NCBI GenBank assembly: GCA_025352345.1
Contig: JANXTP010000090.1
Location: 1 to 33,363 of the forward strand
Length of the DNA: 33,363 bases
Origin: Burkholderiales bacterium
Lineage (GTDB): Bacteria > Pseudomonadota > Gammaproteobacteria > Burkholderiales > Burkholderiaceae_C
Direction of reading: 5' to 3'
Positions 7,379 to 16,106 of this stretch are shown here, piece after piece. How positions within the stretch are numbered: position 1 is the first letter of the stretch; the number at the start of each line of letters is the position of its first letter. Below the pieces are notes generated by a model that ran no database searches, had not been told where the DNA came from, and was given only the letters and a program-made list of their open reading frames with translations. A program made the translations under genes and the position numbers.

Positions 7379-8041
7379 ATGCCGAAAACCCCCACCGCCT
7401 GCGCGCAGCCCCCACACCGTGTGCGGGTTTGGTGCCGGGGGACGGCGGTGATCGGCCTGGTCACAGCCGCAGTCTGCTGGCAGCCGCTGGCGGTGGCCGC
7501 CCCCGCCGAGGGCCCGCCCGATGCAGTGACACGCTTGCTAATCGACCGTGGCCTGCTGGCTGCCGACACGACCAGCGTCGCGCCCACGCTGGCGCAGAAG
7601 CTACGCGACGGCGCCTCCGACATGGTGCTGACCGCGATGAACTTCCTCGGTGTGCCCTACCGGCGCGGCGGAACGACCGAGGCCACCGGCTTCGATTGCA
7701 GCGGCTTCACCCGCCACATATTCGAGATGAGCCTGGGCCTGGTGCTGCCGCGCCGCGCCAACGAGCAGGCGAACGCGGCAGGGCTGACGAAGGTCGGACG
7801 TGACGAGTTGCGCCCTGGCGACCTGGTGTTTTTCAACACGATGCGGCGCGCCTTCTCGCATGTGGGCATCTACGTTGGCGACGGCAAGTTCATCCATTCG
7901 CCAGCCGCCGGCGGCGCGGTGCGTGTCGATGACATGCGCTACGCCTACTGGAGCCAGCGCTTCAACGGCGCCCGACGCGCCGGGCCCGCGATCGAGCTGG
8001 TGCCCCAGGCCGCGGCGCAAACCGGAGCCGGCGCTCGCTGA
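7379..8041 (+). CDS. NlpC/P60 family cell-wall hydrolase, exported
   Basis: A 220-residue protein with an N-terminal hydrophobic segment (about 22-41, ending AVAAPA), consistent with a Sec signal peptide after an unusually basic start. The C-terminal NlpC/P60 domain has the catalytic cysteine C107 in GFDCSGF, the histidine H161 in SHVGIYVGDG and a third polar residue H173 (FIHSP). Such enzymes cleave peptide cross-bridges of peptidoglycan (typically D-Glu-diaminopimelate) in the periplasm. I chose ATG 7379 because it gives a plausible signal peptide; the frame is open far upstream, opposite acuI, but that is a shadow. It lies 60 bp ahead of moaA; any link to molybdenum cofactor is positional only. 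Confidence 0.88.
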   Translation: MPKTPTACAQPPHRVRVWCRGTAVIGLVTAAVCWQPLAVAAPAEGPPDAVTRLLIDRGLLAADTTSVAPTLAQKLRDGASDMVLTAMNFLGVPYRRGGTTEATGFDCSGFTRHIFEMSLGLVLPRRANEQANAAGLTKVGRDELRPGDLVFFNTMRRAFSHVGIYVGDGKFIHSPAAGGAVRVDDMRYAYWSQRFNGARRAGPAIELVPQAAAQTGAGAR

Positions 8042-8101
8042 ATCACCCGCGCCGCTGACCGCAAAGGCCGCGGCCCGCAGCCCTGCGTTCACAATTCGGC
8101 A

Positions 8102-9229
8102 ATGGTTGAGAAAGTGATTCCGTTGGCCGATCACCGCTATGCGTCGGCCGTGCCGATCATCCCGGCGGATCTCACTGCGCCGATCGGATCGCTGCGCGAC
8201 CAGCTCGCCCGCCCGCTGCGCGACCTGCGCATCTCGGTCACCGACCGCTGCAACTTCCGCTGCAGTTACTGCATGCCGAAAGCGGTGTTCGACCCGCGCT
8301 ACGACTTCCTGCCGCACAGCTCGCTGCTGAGCTTCGAGGAGATCACCCGGCTGGCACGGCTGTTCGTGGCGCACGGCGTGCACAAGATCCGGCTGACCGG
8401 CGGCGAGCCGCTGCTGCGCAAGGGCCTCGACCAATTGGTGCACCGGCTGAGCGAACTGCGCACACCCGAGGGCCAAGCGGTCGATCTGACGCTGACCACC
8501 AACGCCTCGCTGCTGGCGAAGAAGGCGCAGGCCTTGCGCGATGCGGGCCTGCAGCGCATCACCATCAGCCTCGATGCGCTCGACGACGCGGTGTTCCGGC
8601 GCATGAACGACATGGACTTTCCAGTCGCCGAGGTGCTCAAAGGCATCGAGGCCGCCGAGCGCGCGGGTCTCGGGCCGATCAAGGTCAACATGGTGGTCAA
8701 GCGCGGCACCAACGACCACGAGATCCTGCCGATGGCGGCGCACTTCCGGCGCACGAAGGTGGTGCTGCGCTTCATCGAGTACATGGACGTGGGCGCCACC
8801 AACGGCTGGCGCATGGACGAGGTGCTGCCGTCGGCCGAGATGATCGCGCGGATCAACGCGGCGTATCCGCTGGAAGCACTTCAGGCGAACGACAGCGGCG
8901 AGACCGCGCAGCGTTGGCGATACCGGGACGGTGCAGGCGAGATCGGCGTGATATCAAGCGTCACGCAAGCCTTCTGCCGCGACTGCAACCGCGCGCGGCT
9001 GTCCACCGAAGGCAAGCTGTTCCTGTGCCTGTTCGCCACCCACGGCCACGACCTGCGCGCGCTGCTGCGCGGTGGGGCAGGTGATTTGGAGATCGCCAGC
9101 GCGATCGGCTTGGTGTGGCAGCAGCGCGGGGACCGGTATTCGGAGTTGCGGGCCGCAGGCAATGACACCGCAACTGGCGCCGATGGCTCTGGGCCGCGTC
9201 GCGTCGAGATGCATTACATCGGCGGGTAG
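8102..9229 (+). CDS. moaA: GTP 3',8-cyclase MoaA (molybdenum cofactor step 1)
   Basis: A 375-residue radical-SAM enzyme that converts GTP to 3',8-cyclo-dihydro-GTP in molybdopterin synthesis. The radical-SAM cluster cysteines are C50, C54 and C57 (CNFRCSYC). The second 4Fe-4S cluster that holds GTP uses C292, C295 and C309 ([19 protein letters not shown]). The chain ends in the conserved Gly-Gly (374-375). LTGGEPLLR near 98-106 is also typical. The N-terminal ~40 residues before LRISVTDRC are longer than in E. coli. The next small gene starts 8 bp after its stop, so moaA-orphan-mobA looks like one operon. Confidence 0.97.
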   Translation: MVEKVIPLADHRYASAVPIIPADLTAPIGSLRDQLARPLRDLRISVTDRCNFRCSYCMPKAVFDPRYDFLPHSSLLSFEEITRLARLFVAHGVHKIRLTGGEPLLRKGLDQLVHRLSELRTPEGQAVDLTLTTNASLLAKKAQALRDAGLQRITISLDALDDAVFRRMNDMDFPVAEVLKGIEAAERAGLGPIKVNMVVKRGTNDHEILPMAAHFRRTKVVLRFIEYMDVGATNGWRMDEVLPSAEMIARINAAYPLEALQANDSGETAQRWRYRDGAGEIGVISSVTQAFCRDCNRARLSTEGKLFLCLFATHGHDLRALLRGGAGDLEIASAIGLVWQQRGDRYSELRAAGNDTATGADGSGPRRVEMHYIGG

Positions 9230-9236
9230 GCCCCTC

Positions 9237-9548
9237 ATGAATTGCAGCATGTGGAGGTCTGGTCGCGAGCAAGTGTCTTATGAAGAAAGCTCGCTCTGCT
9301 GCGACTTCACATGCACGTATCCGCGTAACGGTCAGCCTCAATGTTTCTACCTGATTGACCGGACGACGGAAAATGAAGTCGAACGCAAGCTCACGCCGAA
9401 CGAACTGGCGCGCATCGAAATTTGCCCCCGAGACGACCTGCCCACTCGAAGGTTTCCTCGCTTCAAGATCGGCAGTCAAGAACTGATGGTTGTTCGCGGT
9501 CAATCACTCCGAGAACTTGGTGGTCACCCGCGGCATTTCGCAAGCTAA
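9237..9548 (+). CDS. Small cysteine-rich protein of unknown function between moaA and mobA
   Basis: A 103-residue protein that I do not recognise. It has six cysteines (C3, C21, C22, C26, C36, C63), several in a CC-x3-C cluster, no signal peptide and no membrane segment. Its stop codon overlaps the mobA start (TAATG at 9546-9550), and its ATG lies 8 bp after the moaA stop, with a GGTAGG-like site upstream. This tight packing is the main evidence that it is translated. Codon use differs from its neighbours: by my hand count about 58% of codons end in G or C, with many GAA, CAA, GGT and CGA codons. It may be acquired DNA or a fast-evolving gene. It could bind metal or Fe-S through the cysteines, but nothing proves that. 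Confidence 0.65.
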   Translation: MNCSMWRSGREQVSYEESSLCCDFTCTYPRNGQPQCFYLIDRTTENEVERKLTPNELARIEICPRDDLPTRRFPRFKIGSQELMVVRGQSLRELGGHPRHFAS

Positions 9549-10210
9549 TGATCCCCACTGAACACATCACTGGTCTGATCCTGGCCGGCGGCCGGGGCAG
9601 CCGGATGGGTGGGGTCGACAAGGGTTTGCAGAACCACTGGGGCATTCCGCTCGCGCTGCATGCCATGCAGAGGCTGTCGCCGCAGGTCGGCACGGTGATG
9701 ATCAGTGCCAACCGCCACCTCGACACCTACGCGTCGTTGGGCGTTCCGGTGTGGCCCGACGCGATGCCCGACTACGCCGGGCCACTCGCGGGCGTTCTCG
9801 CAGGGCTGGAACACTGCGACACGCCCTACTTGGTGACGGTGCCCTGCGACACGCCGAACTTTCCGACCGATCTGGTCGCGCGGCTGGCGGTTGGTTTGAT
9901 CGCAAAGGACACGCAGATCGCGATGGCCGCGACGCGCGATGGTGATGGCGCGCAGGCGCAGCCTGTGTTCTGCCTGATGACGTGCAGCCTGAAAGACAGC
10001 CTGATCGAATTCATCGCCAGCGGCCAGCGCCAGGTCGAGCGCTGGACGGCTTTGCACCGCTGTGCCACGGTGCTGTTCGACGACGTGGCCGCTTTTGCCA
10101 ACGCCAACACCGCACAAGAGCTACACCAGTTACAGACGGCTGCGATGACGCCGGGCGTGATTCAAACCGGCGACCGGGACAATGTGCTCCCGTTCGCCGG
10201 CCTTGCCTGA
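9548..10210 (+). CDS. mobA: Molybdenum cofactor guanylyltransferase MobA
   Basis: A 220-residue nucleotidyltransferase that joins GMP from GTP to molybdopterin to give the guanine dinucleotide cofactor used by DMSO-reductase-family enzymes. The signature [18 protein letters not shown] lies at residues 10-27, followed by [18 protein letters not shown] and [13 protein letters not shown], all typical of MobA. The start ATG overlaps the stop of the preceding small gene, which implies translational coupling; the frame stays open further upstream, but the motif position fixes this start. It is convergent with ppsA, with only 6 bp between the stops. Confidence 0.95.
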   Translation: MIPTEHITGLILAGGRGSRMGGVDKGLQNHWGIPLALHAMQRLSPQVGTVMISANRHLDTYASLGVPVWPDAMPDYAGPLAGVLAGLEHCDTPYLVTVPCDTPNFPTDLVARLAVGLIAKDTQIAMAATRDGDGAQAQPVFCLMTCSLKDSLIEFIASGQRQVERWTALHRCATVLFDDVAAFANANTAQELHQLQTAAMTPGVIQTGDRDNVLPFAGLA

Positions 10211-10216
10211 AAAGCG

Positions 10217-12625
10217 TCAGCGCTTCGCCAGCCGCTGCCAGGTCTCGACGACGGTGTCGGGGTTCAGCGAGATCGACACGATGCCTTCGGCCGCCAGCCA
10301 GTCGGCAAAGTCAGGGTGATCGCTCGGGCCCTGGCCGCAGATGCCGACGTACTTGCCCACCGCACGGCAGGCCGCGATGGCGCGTGAAATCATCGCCTTG
10401 ACGGCCGGATCGCGCTCGTCGAAGTCGCGCGCCAGCAGCTCCATGCCGGAGTCGCGGTCCAGGCCCAGCGTCAGCTGCGTCAGGTCGTTCGAGCCGATCG
10501 ACATGCCGTCGAAGTACTCGAGGAACTGCTCGGCCAGGATCGCGTTGCTCGGGATCTCGCACATCATGATCACGCGCAGGTCGTCGGTGCCGCCGAGTGC
10601 CGCGCGCTTCAGACCCCGCTCAGCCAGCATCTCGGTGACGCGCTTGGCTTGACCCAAGGTGCGTACGAACGGGATCATGATCTCGACGTTGCACAGGCCC
10701 ATGTCGTTGCGCACCCGCTTGAGCGCCTCGCACTCCATCGCGAAGGCTTCTCCGAATTCCTCGCTGACGTAGCGCGACGCGCCGCGGAAGCCAAGCATCG
10801 GGTTCTCTTCTTCCGGCTCATAGCGTGAGCCACCGATCAGCTTGCGGTACTCGTTGCACTTGAAGTCGCTCAGGCGCACGATCACCGGCTTCGGCCAGAA
10901 GGCCGCCGCGATGGTGGCGACACCTTCGACCAGCTTGTCGACGTAAAACGCTCGCGGCGACGCATGGCCGCGCGCCACCGATTCGACCGCCTTCTTCAGA
11001 TCGAGGTCGATGTTCGGGTAGTCGAGGATCGCCTTCGGGTGGACGCCAATGTTGTTGTTGATGATGAATTCGAGCCGCGCCAGGCCGACGCCGCTGTTGG
11101 GCATTTGCGCGAAGTCGAAGGCGAGCTGCGGGTTGCCCACGTTCATCATGATCTTGATCGGGCAGTACGGCAGTTCGCCGCGCACCACGTCGCTGATCTC
11201 GGTCTCCAGCAGGCCGTCGTAGACGTAGCCGGTGTCGCCCTCTGAACAGGCCACCGTCACCAGCGCGCCGTCCTTCAAGGTGTCGGTGGCGTCGCCGCAG
11301 CCGACCACCGCCGGCACGCCGAGCTCGCGAGCGATGATGGCCGCATGGCAGGTTCGGCCACCGCGGTTGGTGACGATCGCGCTGGCGCGCTTCATCACCG
11401 GCTCCCAGTTCGGATCGGTCATGTCGGCGACCAGCACGTCGCCGGGCTGTACCGTGTCCATGTCGGCCAGGCTGTGCACGATGCGCACCGGGCCAGTACC
11501 GATCTTCTGGCCGATCGCGCGGCCTTCAGCGAGCACCGTGCCAGTGGACTTCAACTTGTAGCGCTGTTCCAGCTTGCCTTCGGACTGGCTCTTCACCGTC
11601 TCGGGGCGCGCCTGCAGGATGTAGAGCTTGCCGTCACTGCCGTCCTTGCCCCATTCAATGTCCATTGGGCGGCCGTAGTGCTGCTCAATGATCAGCGCGT
11701 AGTGCGCCAGCTCGGCCACGTCGGCGTCGGTCAGAGAATAGCGGTTGCGCAGTTCCGGCGCGGTGTCTACCGTTGAGACCAGCTTGCCGGTGGCGGCGCG
11801 GTCGGCAGCGCTGGCGAACTCCATCTTGATCAGCTTCGAGCCCAGGTTGCGGCGGATGATGGCCGGCTTGCCCGCACGCAGCATCGGCTTGTGGACGTAG
11901 AACTCGTCCGGGTTCACGGCACCCTGCACCACCGTTTCACCGAGGCCATAGCTGGAGGTGATGAACACCACGTCCTTGAAGCCGCTTTCGGTGTCGATGG
12001 TGAACATCACACCGGCCGACCCGAGGTCAGAGCGCACCATGCGCTGCACGCCGGCCGACAAGGCCACTTCGGCATGCGCGTAGCCCTTGTGCACCCGGTA
12101 GCTGATGGCGCGGTCGTTGTAGAGGCTCGCGAACACCTCCTTCATCTTGTGCAACACGTCGTCGATGCCGACCACGTTCAGGAAGGTCTCCTGCTGGCCG
12201 GCAAAACTGGCATCTGGCAGGTCTTCGGCAGTGGCCGATGAGCGAACCGCGAAAGACGCGCCGGGGTTGCCCGCAGTCAGCGCCTCGAAATGATGGCGGA
12301 TGGCCTGGCCCAAGTCGGCAGGAAACGGGGTGTCTTCGATCCACTGGCGAATTTGTGCACCCGCCTCGGCGAGCGCTCGCACGTCGTCGGTGTTCAGCGT
12401 TTTCAGGTGCGCCTCGATGCGCGTGGCCAGGCCGTTGTGCGCCAGGAACTGCCGAAAGGCGTGCGCCGTGGTAGCGAAGCCACCAGGGACCCGCACGCCG
12501 GTGGCCGACAACTGACTGATCATTTCGCCGAGCGAGGCGTTCTTGCCGCCCACCGACTCGACGTCGGTCATCCTCAAGTGTTCAAGCGGTACGACCAGCG
12601 CGGTCGCCAGGTTCTGGGTTGACAT
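10217..12625 (-). CDS. ppsA: Phosphoenolpyruvate synthase
   Basis: An 802-residue enzyme that converts pyruvate and ATP to PEP, AMP and phosphate for gluconeogenesis. Domains in order are the ATP-grasp-like PEP/pyruvate-binding region ([35 protein letters not shown] near 125-147), the swivelling phosphohistidine domain ([14 protein letters not shown], with H427 as catalytic histidine and T425 as the expected regulatory threonine), and the C-terminal TIM barrel ([19 protein letters not shown], then [17 protein letters not shown] with the catalytic cysteine). Start ATG 12623-12625 fits the family N-terminus and has CGGAG 7 nt upstream; an upstream extension of the frame is rejected. It is divergent from ppsR, which controls it by phosphorylation of T425. 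Confidence 0.97.
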   Translation of the reverse strand: MSTQNLATALVVPLEHLRMTDVESVGGKNASLGEMISQLSATGVRVPGGFATTAHAFRQFLAHNGLATRIEAHLKTLNTDDVRALAEAGAQIRQWIEDTPFPADLGQAIRHHFEALTAGNPGASFAVRSSATAEDLPDASFAGQQETFLNVVGIDDVLHKMKEVFASLYNDRAISYRVHKGYAHAEVALSAGVQRMVRSDLGSAGVMFTIDTESGFKDVVFITSSYGLGETVVQGAVNPDEFYVHKPMLRAGKPAIIRRNLGSKLIKMEFASAADRAATGKLVSTVDTAPELRNRYSLTDADVAELAHYALIIEQHYGRPMDIEWGKDGSDGKLYILQARPETVKSQSEGKLEQRYKLKSTGTVLAEGRAIGQKIGTGPVRIVHSLADMDTVQPGDVLVADMTDPNWEPVMKRASAIVTNRGGRTCHAAIIARELGVPAVVGCGDATDTLKDGALVTVACSEGDTGYVYDGLLETEISDVVRGELPYCPIKIMMNVGNPQLAFDFAQMPNSGVGLARLEFIINNNIGVHPKAILDYPNIDLDLKKAVESVARGHASPRAFYVDKLVEGVATIAAAFWPKPVIVRLSDFKCNEYRKLIGGSRYEPEEENPMLGFRGASRYVSEEFGEAFAMECEALKRVRNDMGLCNVEIMIPFVRTLGQAKRVTEMLAERGLKRAALGGTDDLRVIMMCEIPSNAILAEQFLEYFDGMSIGSNDLTQLTLGLDRDSGMELLARDFDERDPAVKAMISRAIAACRAVGKYVGICGQGPSDHPDFADWLAAEGIVSISLNPDTVVETWQRLAKR

Positions 12626-12778
12626 GGAAAAGCTCCGTGATGTGAAAAACCAGTGCCGCCTGCGAGGCATGTGCGGGGCCCGAGCGAGGCTTCGAGGGCA
12701 ACCATCCACCACCGCAAACATCGGAGGCATCGACTGCGTGCGACGGGTGGCGAAGTGGCAGCAACATGGGCAGGAGAC

Positions 12779-12802
12779 TTTCAACCGAGTTTACGGTTGA
12801 AA
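12779..12802. promoter_or_regulatory. 24-bp palindrome between ppsA and ppsR
   Basis: TTTCAACCG (12779-12787) and CGGTTGAAA (12794-12802) form a perfect 9-bp inverted repeat around a 6-nt centre (AGTTTA). It lies 44 bp before the ppsR start and 154 bp upstream of ppsA. Size and symmetry suit a dimeric transcription factor site that could coordinate both genes. TATGAT at 12807-12812 is a possible -10 for ppsR just downstream. The regulator is unknown; an RNA hairpin in a leader is the alternative. Confidence 0.5.
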
Positions 12803-12845
12803 TCCCTATGATGTGGTTGGTTACCCCCTTGAGAGGTCTGCCCAC

Positions 12846-13667
12846 ATGTCGAACCGCACAGTCTTCTTCGTCTCCGACGGCACGGGCATCACCGCCGAGA
12901 CCTTTGGCAACTCGATCCTGAACCAGTTCTCGATCCGGCCGCACCATGTGCGCCGACCGTTCATCGACAGCGTCGACAAGGCGCACCAGGTGATGCGCGA
13001 GATCAACCATGCTGCCGAGGTTGAGGGCTGCAAGCCCATCGTCTTCGTGACGCTGATCGACCCCGCGGCGCAGACCATCTTCAAGGAGAGCTGCGCCGGC
13101 CTGGTGCTCGACCTGTTCAACACCTTCATCGAGCCGCTGGAGGCGGAATTCGGCGTCAAGTCCAACCACCGGGTCGGGCGCTTCTCCGATGTGTCGAAAA
13201 GCCAGGAGTACACCGACCGCATCGAGGCGATCAACTTCTCGCTCGCCCACGACGATGGCCAGTCGTCGAAGAACCTGCTGTCGGCCGACGTGATCCTGGT
13301 CGGTGTCAGCCGCAGCGGCAAGACGCCAACCTCGCTGTACCTGGCCATGCAGCACGGCATCAAGGCGGCCAATTGCCCATTGATCCCGGAGGATTTCGAC
13401 CGCGGTCACATCCCGCCGGCCCTGGAGCCTTACAAGAAAAAATGCTTCGGCCTGACGATTGATCCGGTGCGGCTGAACCAGATCCGCACCGAACGCCGCC
13501 CCGACAGCACCTACGCCTCGCTGAACAACTGCCGCTACGAGGTGCGCGCCGCCGAGACGATGATGCGCAAGGCCGGTATCGCCTGGCTGTCGTCGACGCA
13601 CAAATCGATCGAGGAAATCGCCACCACCATCCTGCGCGACATTCGGCCGGATCGGCTGATGTATTGA
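12846..13667 (+). CDS. ppsR: PEP synthase regulatory kinase/phosphorylase PpsR
   Basis: A 273-residue bifunctional regulator (DUF299 family) that phosphorylates PEP synthase on a threonine using ADP and removes the phosphate by phosphorolysis. The N-terminus (TVFFVSDGTGITAET) and the P-loop GVSRSGKTPTSLYLA (starting at 153) are diagnostic, as is the C-terminal Y-A-S-L-N-N-C-R-Y-E block. ATG 12846 gives the normal N-terminus and has GAGAGG upstream; a GTG at 12813 in the same frame is less likely. It is divergent from its target ppsA, as is usual in this group. Confidence 0.97.
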   Translation: MSNRTVFFVSDGTGITAETFGNSILNQFSIRPHHVRRPFIDSVDKAHQVMREINHAAEVEGCKPIVFVTLIDPAAQTIFKESCAGLVLDLFNTFIEPLEAEFGVKSNHRVGRFSDVSKSQEYTDRIEAINFSLAHDDGQSSKNLLSADVILVGVSRSGKTPTSLYLAMQHGIKAANCPLIPEDFDRGHIPPALEPYKKKCFGLTIDPVRLNQIRTERRPDSTYASLNNCRYEVRAAETMMRKAGIAWLSSTHKSIEEIATTILRDIRPDRLMY

Positions 13668-13686
13668 TCAACAACCGAATAAAGTT

Positions 13687-13720
13687 GATATCATGATATC
13701 TTCTGTATCGGGAGATATCA
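13687..13720. promoter_or_regulatory. Operator of the FitAB-type toxin-antitoxin pair
   Basis: TGATATCT (13694-13701) and AGATATCA (13713-13720) form an 8-bp inverted repeat with an 11-nt spacer, ending directly at the antitoxin start codon. A further GATATCA at 13687-13693 makes a perfect 14-bp palindrome with the left arm. The layout resembles the FitA operator, where two half-sites flank a spacer of about one helix turn. The antitoxin ribosome site GGAG (13711-13714) lies within it, so autorepression is expected. Confidence 0.75.
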
Positions 13721-13969
13721 GTGGCCCAGTTCACCGTCAGAAACCTCGAAGAGGATTTAAAGACTCGCCTCAAGCGCCGAGCGGCACGGCATGGTGCCAG
13801 CATGGAAGAGGAAGTGCGCCAGATCCTGCGCAATGCGGTCAAGGACGAGACCCCTCCCGCCGCTCGGCTGGGCAGCCGCATCGCGGCGCGCTTTGCCAAG
13901 GTCGGCCTCGCCCAGCCCTTGCCTGAGTTGAAGGGTCAGCCGGTGCGGCCGGTGCGCTTCGGCGAATGA
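13721..13969 (+). CDS. FitA-like ribbon-helix-helix antitoxin
   Basis: An 82-residue antitoxin of the FitA/Arc type. The N-terminal ribbon-helix-helix (AQFTVRNLEEDLKTRLKRRAARHGASMEEEVRQILRNAV) binds DNA as a dimer; the C-terminal tail (about 45-82, with ARFAKVGLAQPLPEL) should wrap the toxin and block its active site. GTG at 13721 is the start: GGAG lies 6 nt upstream and the protein then aligns with FitA. Its stop overlaps the toxin start (ATGA at 13966-13969), so the two are coupled. Expected regulation is autorepression through the palindromes just upstream. Confidence 0.92.
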   Translation: MAQFTVRNLEEDLKTRLKRRAARHGASMEEEVRQILRNAVKDETPPAARLGSRIAARFAKVGLAQPLPELKGQPVRPVRFGE

Positions 13970-14382
13970 TCATCCTCGACACCAATGTGTTGTCGGAGCT
14001 GATGCGCAGCGCGCCCGACCCAGCCGTCGTGGCCTGGCTCGATGGGCAGGCCGCCGAATCGGTCTGGCTCACCAGCATCACCTTGTTTGAGGCGCGCATG
14101 GGCTTGGCGCTGCTGCCCAGCGGCAAACGCCGCCGTGCGCTCGAAGACAGTTTCGAGCAGTTGCTGGCGCAGGAACTCGAACACCGCGTGCTGCCCTTCG
14201 ACGCAGAGGCCGCAGCGCAGGCGGCCTTGCTCGGCGCAGCGCGCCAGCAGGCCGGACGCGTCGCCGACATGCGCGACACACAGATCGCCGGTATCGCGAT
14301 GGCCCGCCGGGCCACGCTCGCCACACGCAATCTGAAGCATTTCGACGACCTGACGACACCGGTGTTCAACCCTTGGGGTTGA
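13966..14382 (+). CDS. FitB/VapC-like PIN-domain ribonuclease toxin
   Basis: A 138-residue PIN-domain toxin, a Mg-dependent ribonuclease expected to cut RNA when free of antitoxin. Acidic active-site residues are visible: D5 (ILDTNVLSEL), E42 (TSITLFEARMG) and D104 (ADMRDTQIAGIA), followed by ATRNLKHFDDL with N122 and D127/D128. This pattern is closer to FitB than to short VapC proteins. It overlaps the antitoxin by 4 bp. All active-site positions look intact, so the module seems functional. The flavoprotein gene starts 8 bp downstream of its stop, so that gene may be transcribed with it. Confidence 0.92.
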   Translation: MIILDTNVLSELMRSAPDPAVVAWLDGQAAESVWLTSITLFEARMGLALLPSGKRRRALEDSFEQLLAQELEHRVLPFDAEAAAQAALLGAARQQAGRVADMRDTQIAGIAMARRATLATRNLKHFDDLTTPVFNPWG

Positions 14383-14390
14383 ATCCGCCG

Positions 14391-15635
14391 ATGCAGCATG
14401 TCGACGCGGTGATCATCGGCGCCGGCGCCGCCGGGCTGCATTGCGCGGCGATCGCCGGACAGCGCGGCTTGCGGGTCCTGCTGATCGACCATGCCGAGCG
14501 GGTGGCCGAGAAGATCCGCATCTCCGGTGGCGGGCGCTGCAACTTCACCAACCGCGACACCACGCCGGCCCAGTTCCTGTCGGCCAACCCGGCGTTCTGC
14601 CGCTCGGCGCTGGCCCGCTACACACCTACCGATTTCATCGCGCTGCTGCAGCGACACCGCATCGCCTTTCACGAAAAGCACAAGGGTCAGCTGTTCTGCG
14701 ACGAGTCCAGCGAAGACATCATCGCTATGCTGCTACGCGAGTGCGACGCCGGGGCGGTGACGCGCTGGCAGTCCTGCGCGGTGCACTCAGTCGCGCAAGG
14801 CGCCAGCGGCTTCGAGATCGCCACCGACCGCGGAACGGTGCGCGCCGCGCGCGTGGTCGTCGCGACCGGAGGCCTGTCGATCCCGAAGATCGGCGCCACC
14901 GACTTCGGCCACCGCCTGGCGCGCCAGTTCGGCCATGCCATCGTCGAGACGCGTCCGGCGCTGGTGCCCTTGACCTTTGACGCCACGGCCTGGCAGCCAT
15001 TCGTCGCGCTCGCTGGCTTGTCGCTGGAGGCGGTCGTGTCCACCGGCGGCGATGGCGGCAACGGTAAACGCCGTGGCAAGAGCGGTGGCGAGTTCACTGA
15101 GGATCTGCTGTTCACCCATCGAGGCCTGAGCGGGCCGGCGGTGCTGCAGATTTCGACCTACTGGCGCCCTGGCACGCCGCTGGTGCTGGACCTGGTGCCG
15201 CAGCACGATCTGCAAGGCACGTTGGCCGCGGCCAAGACGACCTCGCGGCGCAAGCTGTCCAACGAGTTGGCCGAATGGTTGCCGCGGCGCCTCGCAGACA
15301 CCTGGCTGCTCACCCACCCGGACATCGCCGACAGGCCGATGCCCGACATGCGCGACCGCGATCTGGCCGCGCTCGCCGCCAGCCTGAAGCAATGGCAACT
15401 CGTGCCCAGCGGCACCGAGGGCTACCGCAAGGCCGAGGTCACTGCCGGTGGCATTGACACCCGGGAGCTCAGTTCGATCACGCTGGAAAGCAGGCGGGTG
15501 CCGGGCCTGCACTTCATCGGCGAGGTGGTCGATGTGACGGGCTGGCTGGGGGGCTACAACTTCCAGTGGGCCTGGGCCAGCGCGGCAGCCTGTGCCGGCG
15601 CGCTGTCGGCGCCTACCAGCACATTGGCTGGTTGA
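14391..15635 (+). CDS. NAD(P)/FAD-dependent oxidoreductase (BaiN/HI0933 family)
   Basis: A 414-residue flavoprotein. The N-terminal FAD site AVIIGAGAAGLHCA (residues 6-19) is followed by KIRISGGGRCNFTN, the family signature, by ATGGLSIPKIGATDFGHRLARQFGH, and by the C-terminal GLHFIGEVVDVTGWLGGYNFQWAWASA. The family includes proteins annotated as BaiN or YhiN; physiological substrates in proteobacteria are not established. ATG 14391 is chosen because it gives the normal N-terminus; a TTG at 14373 would overlap the toxin gene. No good ribosome site is visible for it. It may be read from the toxin-antitoxin promoter or an unseen one. Confidence 0.88.
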   Translation: MQHVDAVIIGAGAAGLHCAAIAGQRGLRVLLIDHAERVAEKIRISGGGRCNFTNRDTTPAQFLSANPAFCRSALARYTPTDFIALLQRHRIAFHEKHKGQLFCDESSEDIIAMLLRECDAGAVTRWQSCAVHSVAQGASGFEIATDRGTVRAARVVVATGGLSIPKIGATDFGHRLARQFGHAIVETRPALVPLTFDATAWQPFVALAGLSLEAVVSTGGDGGNGKRRGKSGGEFTEDLLFTHRGLSGPAVLQISTYWRPGTPLVLDLVPQHDLQGTLAAAKTTSRRKLSNELAEWLPRRLADTWLLTHPDIADRPMPDMRDRDLAALAASLKQWQLVPSGTEGYRKAEVTAGGIDTRELSSITLESRRVPGLHFIGEVVDVTGWLGGYNFQWAWASAAACAGALSAPTSTLAG

Positions 15636-15646
15636 AACCGGTCAGG

Positions 15647-15675
15647 TTGCCAGCTTCGGGATGGCTGTCTATAAT
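15647..15675 (+). promoter_or_regulatory. Sigma-70 promoter for rpsU
   Basis: TTGCCA (15647-15652) and TATAAT (15670-15675) are separated by exactly 17 bp, the best sigma-70-type promoter I see in the window. It drives rpsU, whose start codon is 122 bp past the -10 box. Confidence 0.87.
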
Positions 15676-15797
15676 CTCGCGCTTTGCTGGCAAACACGCT
15701 TTGTGGTGGTTTGCTTGCGCGACTCGAGAGTCCGGACCTTCCGTTTCGATGTCGAGCATCCCGCCCCAAGCACATTCAATCTGGATTCAATCGATAC
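15676..15797 (+). other. Long 5' leader of rpsU
   Basis: With initiation about 7 nt after the -10 box, the rpsU mRNA has a leader of roughly 115 nt. It contains alternative short hairpins: TTTGC/GCAAA (15683-15687 with 15690-15694) and GCAAAC/GTTTGC (15690-15695 with 15709-15714), which share an arm and cannot form together. A regulatory leader is possible, but pairing alone does not prove it. Confidence 0.4.
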
Positions 15798-16010
15798 ATG
15801 ACTACGATTCGCGTGAAAGAAAACGAGCCATTCGACGTGGCATTGCGCCGCTTCAAGCGCACCATCGAGAAACTCGGCCTGCTGACCGACCTGCGGGCAC
15901 GCGAGTTTTACGAAAAGCCGACCGCCGAGCGCAAGCGCAAGAAGGCAGCGGCAGTGAAGCGCCACTTCAAGCGCGTTCGCAGCATGCAGCTGCCGAAAAA
16001 GCTGTTCTGA
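15798..16010 (+). CDS. rpsU: 30S ribosomal protein bS21
   Basis: A 70-residue, very basic small-subunit protein ([21 protein letters not shown] at the start, [18 protein letters not shown] in the middle, ending LPKKLF). Length and sequence fit bS21, which helps base pairing between mRNA and the 3' end of 16S rRNA. ATG 15798 gives the standard N-terminus. It has its own promoter, a long leader and a terminator immediately after it, with yqeY downstream. The usual dnaG-rpoD genes of the macromolecular synthesis operon are not in this window. Confidence 0.98.
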   Translation: MTTIRVKENEPFDVALRRFKRTIEKLGLLTDLRAREFYEKPTAERKRKKAAAVKRHFKRVRSMQLPKKLF

Positions 16011-16029
16011 CAGTCTTCTCGCGCCACCG

Positions 16030-16055
16030 AAAGGCCCGCTCTTTGCGGGCTTTTT
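16030..16055 (+). terminator. Rho-independent terminator after rpsU
   Basis: GCCCGC (16034-16039) and GCGGGC (16045-16050) form the core stem around TCTTT, extended by A/T pairs on both sides and followed by TTTTT. It separates rpsU from yqeY and may be leaky. Confidence 0.88.
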
Positions 16056-16106
16056 CTTTGCCCCGCGGACTTTCCCGCATGATCAACATTCACCGGACGC
16101 GCCACC

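Noticed and set aside
7601-8743. Open frame of 380 codons on the minus strand opposite the NlpC/P60 gene and moaA
   Set aside because: It crosses two well-supported genes and shows no domain; composition is that of a shadow frame.
12626-12784. N-terminal extension of ppsA
   Set aside because: The extra 53 residues do not match the family, and ATG 12623-12625 has a good ribosome site and the expected N-terminus.
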